Origin: an uncultured Eggerthella sp. | GTDB lineage: Bacteria; Actinomycetota; Coriobacteriia; Coriobacteriales; Eggerthellaceae | Assembly (NCBI GenBank): GCA_900544455.1 | Contig: UQVJ01000087.1 | Location: 1 to 7,030, forward strand | DNA: 7,030 bases | Direction of reading: 5' to 3' | Shown here: positions 5,912 to 7,030 of the stretch, piece by piece | Layout: the number at the start of each line of letters is the position of its first letter | How positions within the stretch are numbered: the first letter of the stretch is position 1 | Position numbers and translations under genes: made by a program | Notes under the pieces: generated by a model | What the model was told of the DNA's origin: nothing | Database searches by the model: none | Seen by the model: only the letters and a program-made list of their open reading frames with translations

Positions 5912-5962
5912 AGCAAACTCCCTTCTCTAAATGCAACTTTATAAGTATCATTTAACAAGTTC

Positions 5963-5971
5963 ATTCTAGCA
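5963..5971 (-). promoter_or_regulatory. Candidate trxA promoter (extended -10)
   Basis: TGCTAGAAT on the minus strand is an extended -10 about 50 bases upstream of the trxA start. The -35 position has only a weak hexamer (TCAGAC, 17 bases upstream). A second weaker candidate is TCGTCA (6072-6067), 17 bases, GATAAT (6049-6044), which would give a leader of about 125 bases. Confidence 0.4.
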
Positions 5972-6283
5972 CGCTTTTGCCGAATGTCTGATTCCTTTCT
6001 ACCATTTTCGTTCCTCTTTGCCGATGTATACCCCTCTCGTTTCATTATCGTCACCTGCTCTTCACCTGACGAGGAGATCACGAAATGCCGGAGAGGAACT
6101 GGGGCATGCAGCAAAAAGACCTAAACCAAACCATACGTTAAAACAAAGAAGAATAGTTCTAGCGATAAAACGCCCATCACAAAATGAGAGGAAAGACGAA
6201 CGCAGCAGAGCAACGTTCGTGTTCCTTTGAGATCTTGCCCCAGCAACACGCCCGATCATCCCTCTCCCATTCGATGGATATGC
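5972..6283. other. Gene-free region upstream of trxA with one long imperfect stem-loop
   Basis: I find no ORF of family resemblance here on either strand. The short ORFs present run into trxA in another frame or lack ribosome binding sites. The notable element is an inverted repeat at 6190-6225: ACGAACG (6196-6202) and CGTTCGT (6214-6220) form a perfect 7-bp stem around an 11-base loop. GGAA and TTCC arms extend it with a mismatch and a bulge. On the minus strand it is followed by pyrimidine-rich sequence (CTTTCCTCTCATTTT) but not a clean U-tract. It could be a weak terminator, a leader structure of trxA or chance. Confidence 0.5.
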
Positions 6284-6325
6284 AAAAAAGAAAAGCCGCA
6301 AAGCAGTAAAACTGCTTTGCGGCTT
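6284..6325 (-). terminator. Intrinsic terminator of thrS
   Basis: Bases 6293-6307 and 6311-6325 form a 15-bp perfect stem with a 3-base loop. On the minus strand it is followed by TTCTTTTTT (6292-6284). It lies 32 bases after the thrS stop codon. Confidence 0.93.
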
Positions 6326-6357
6326 ACTTTCGAAAAAGCTTATCGGGCTTTGCTCGA

Positions 6358-7030
6358 CTAAGAGCGAGTACGGATCTCTTCCTTGACCTTTGCGCAGAAG
6401 TCCTCAACGGTTGAAGGAACAGTTTCGTTAGAGCGGTCGCGTACCGAGATATTGCCCTCGGCGGCTTCCTTTTCACCCAGGATCAGCATGTAGGGAACGC
6501 GGTCGATACTACGCGCCTCGCGGATCTTGTAACCGATCTTCTCGTCGCGGTTGTCGACCGTTACACGGATGCCAGCCGCTTCGATCTGCTCAGCAACCTT
6601 ATGGGCATAGTCGCGGCTCTTTTCGGAAACAGGCAAGATCTTTACCTGCGTCGGAGCAAGCCAAACAGGGAATTTGCCCGCATAATGCTCAATAAGAATA
6701 CCGATAAAACGCTCTACAGAACCGAAGCATACGCGATGCAGCATAACGGGACGCTTCTTGGAACCATCGTGATCGGTGTACTCCAGATTGAAGTTCTGAG
6801 GCATCTGGAAGTCGAGCTGGACCGTACCGCACTGCCACGTACGTCCGATGGAATCCTGCAGATGGAAGTCGATCTTGGGGCCATAGAAGGCGCCGTCGCC
6901 GGCGTTGATGACAAAGTCCTTGCCCATCTCCTGGATGGCGGCCTGGAGGGTGTCCTCGGCAAAATGCCACACTTCTTCTTCGCCCATGTGGTCCTCCGGC
7001 ATGGTGGACAGCTCGATGGTATATTTCAGG
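6358..7030 (-). CDS. thrS: Threonine-tRNA ligase, C-terminal part (cut by window edge)
   Basis: ThrRS charges tRNA-Thr with threonine in the cytoplasm. The frame stays open to the window edge and gives the last 223 residues of a protein usually near 640. Within the fragment the class II catalytic core is seen in ELSTMPEDHMG (6-16), GDGAFYGPKIDFHL (44-57), WQCGTVQLDFQMP (65-77) and motif 3 HRVCFGSVERF (98-108). His98 corresponds to the His511 zinc ligand region of the E. coli enzyme. From about residue 124 (WLAPTQVKILPVSE) comes the anticodon-binding domain with DNRDEKIGYKIREA and VPYMLILGEKE. The protein ends KVKEEIRTRS with a TAG stop at 6360-6358, followed by a strong terminator. The identity is secure; the start and any leader control lie outside the window. 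Confidence 0.97.
   Translation of the reverse strand, partial: LKYTIELSTMPEDHMGEEEVWHFAEDTLQAAIQEMGKDFVINAGDGAFYGPKIDFHLQDSIGRTWQCGTVQLDFQMPQNFNLEYTDHDGSKKRPVMLHRVCFGSVERFIGILIEHYAGKFPVWLAPTQVKILPVSEKSRDYAHKVAEQIEAAGIRVTVDNRDEKIGYKIREARSIDRVPYMLILGEKEAAEGNISVRDRSNETVPSTVEDFCAKVKEEIRTRS

Noticed and set aside
5806..6114. Minus-strand ORF of 102 codons overlapping the start of trxA
   Set aside because: It overlaps trxA out of frame, and its C-terminal part is a shifted reading of thioredoxin. The upstream part looks like translated leader sequence.
1..7030. A hidden defence, mobile or otherwise novel multi-gene system
   Set aside because: All seven genes belong to well-known housekeeping families. 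No transposase, integrase, CRISPR repeat or unrecognised gene cluster is present.

Overview
This window carries seven housekeeping-type genes on a chromosome of intermediate G+C (roughly half G+C by eye). Six lie on the minus strand and one on the plus strand. Intrinsic terminators with U-tracts, AGGAGG-like ribosome binding sites and a T-box-like leader point to a Gram-positive bacterium. An actinobacterial lineage with T-boxes, such as the Coriobacteriia, fits my impression of the proteins, but this is an inference and not a firm placement. I see no mobile element, CRISPR array, tRNA or rRNA.

Layout from left to right. Positions 1-883 (minus) are the N-terminal 294 codons of ilvD (dihydroxy-acid dehydratase), cut by the window edge. 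It is preceded on its transcript by a leader at about 950-1206. The leader has the hallmarks of T-box stem I and ends in an intrinsic attenuator hairpin. Positions 1318-1590 hold no convincing gene. They do have a possible minus-strand promoter, three small hairpins and a very strong 17-bp terminator, so they may encode a small RNA. Next come prmC (1757-2692) and prfA (2909-3967), the release-factor glutamine methyltransferase and its substrate RF1, with a terminator between them. Then come trxB (4063-5007), a divergent two-helix potassium channel (5123-5593, plus), trxA (5603-5911), a gene-free stretch of about 370 bases, and the C-terminal 223 codons of thrS (6358-7030, minus) with its terminator.

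Functional links: trxB and trxA form the NADPH - thioredoxin reductase - thioredoxin relay, with a cysteine-rich K+ channel gene between them. prfA and prmC form the translation-termination pair, in which PrmC methylates the GGQ glutamine of RF1. ilvD belongs to branched-chain amino acid synthesis and thrS to translation.

The proteins themselves are ordinary. The parts most worth a second look are in the non-coding DNA: the ilvD leader, whose apparent specifier codon does not match a branched-chain amino acid, the possible small RNA unit beside it, paired hairpins between trxB and prfA, and a palindromic -10 element between trxB and the channel gene.
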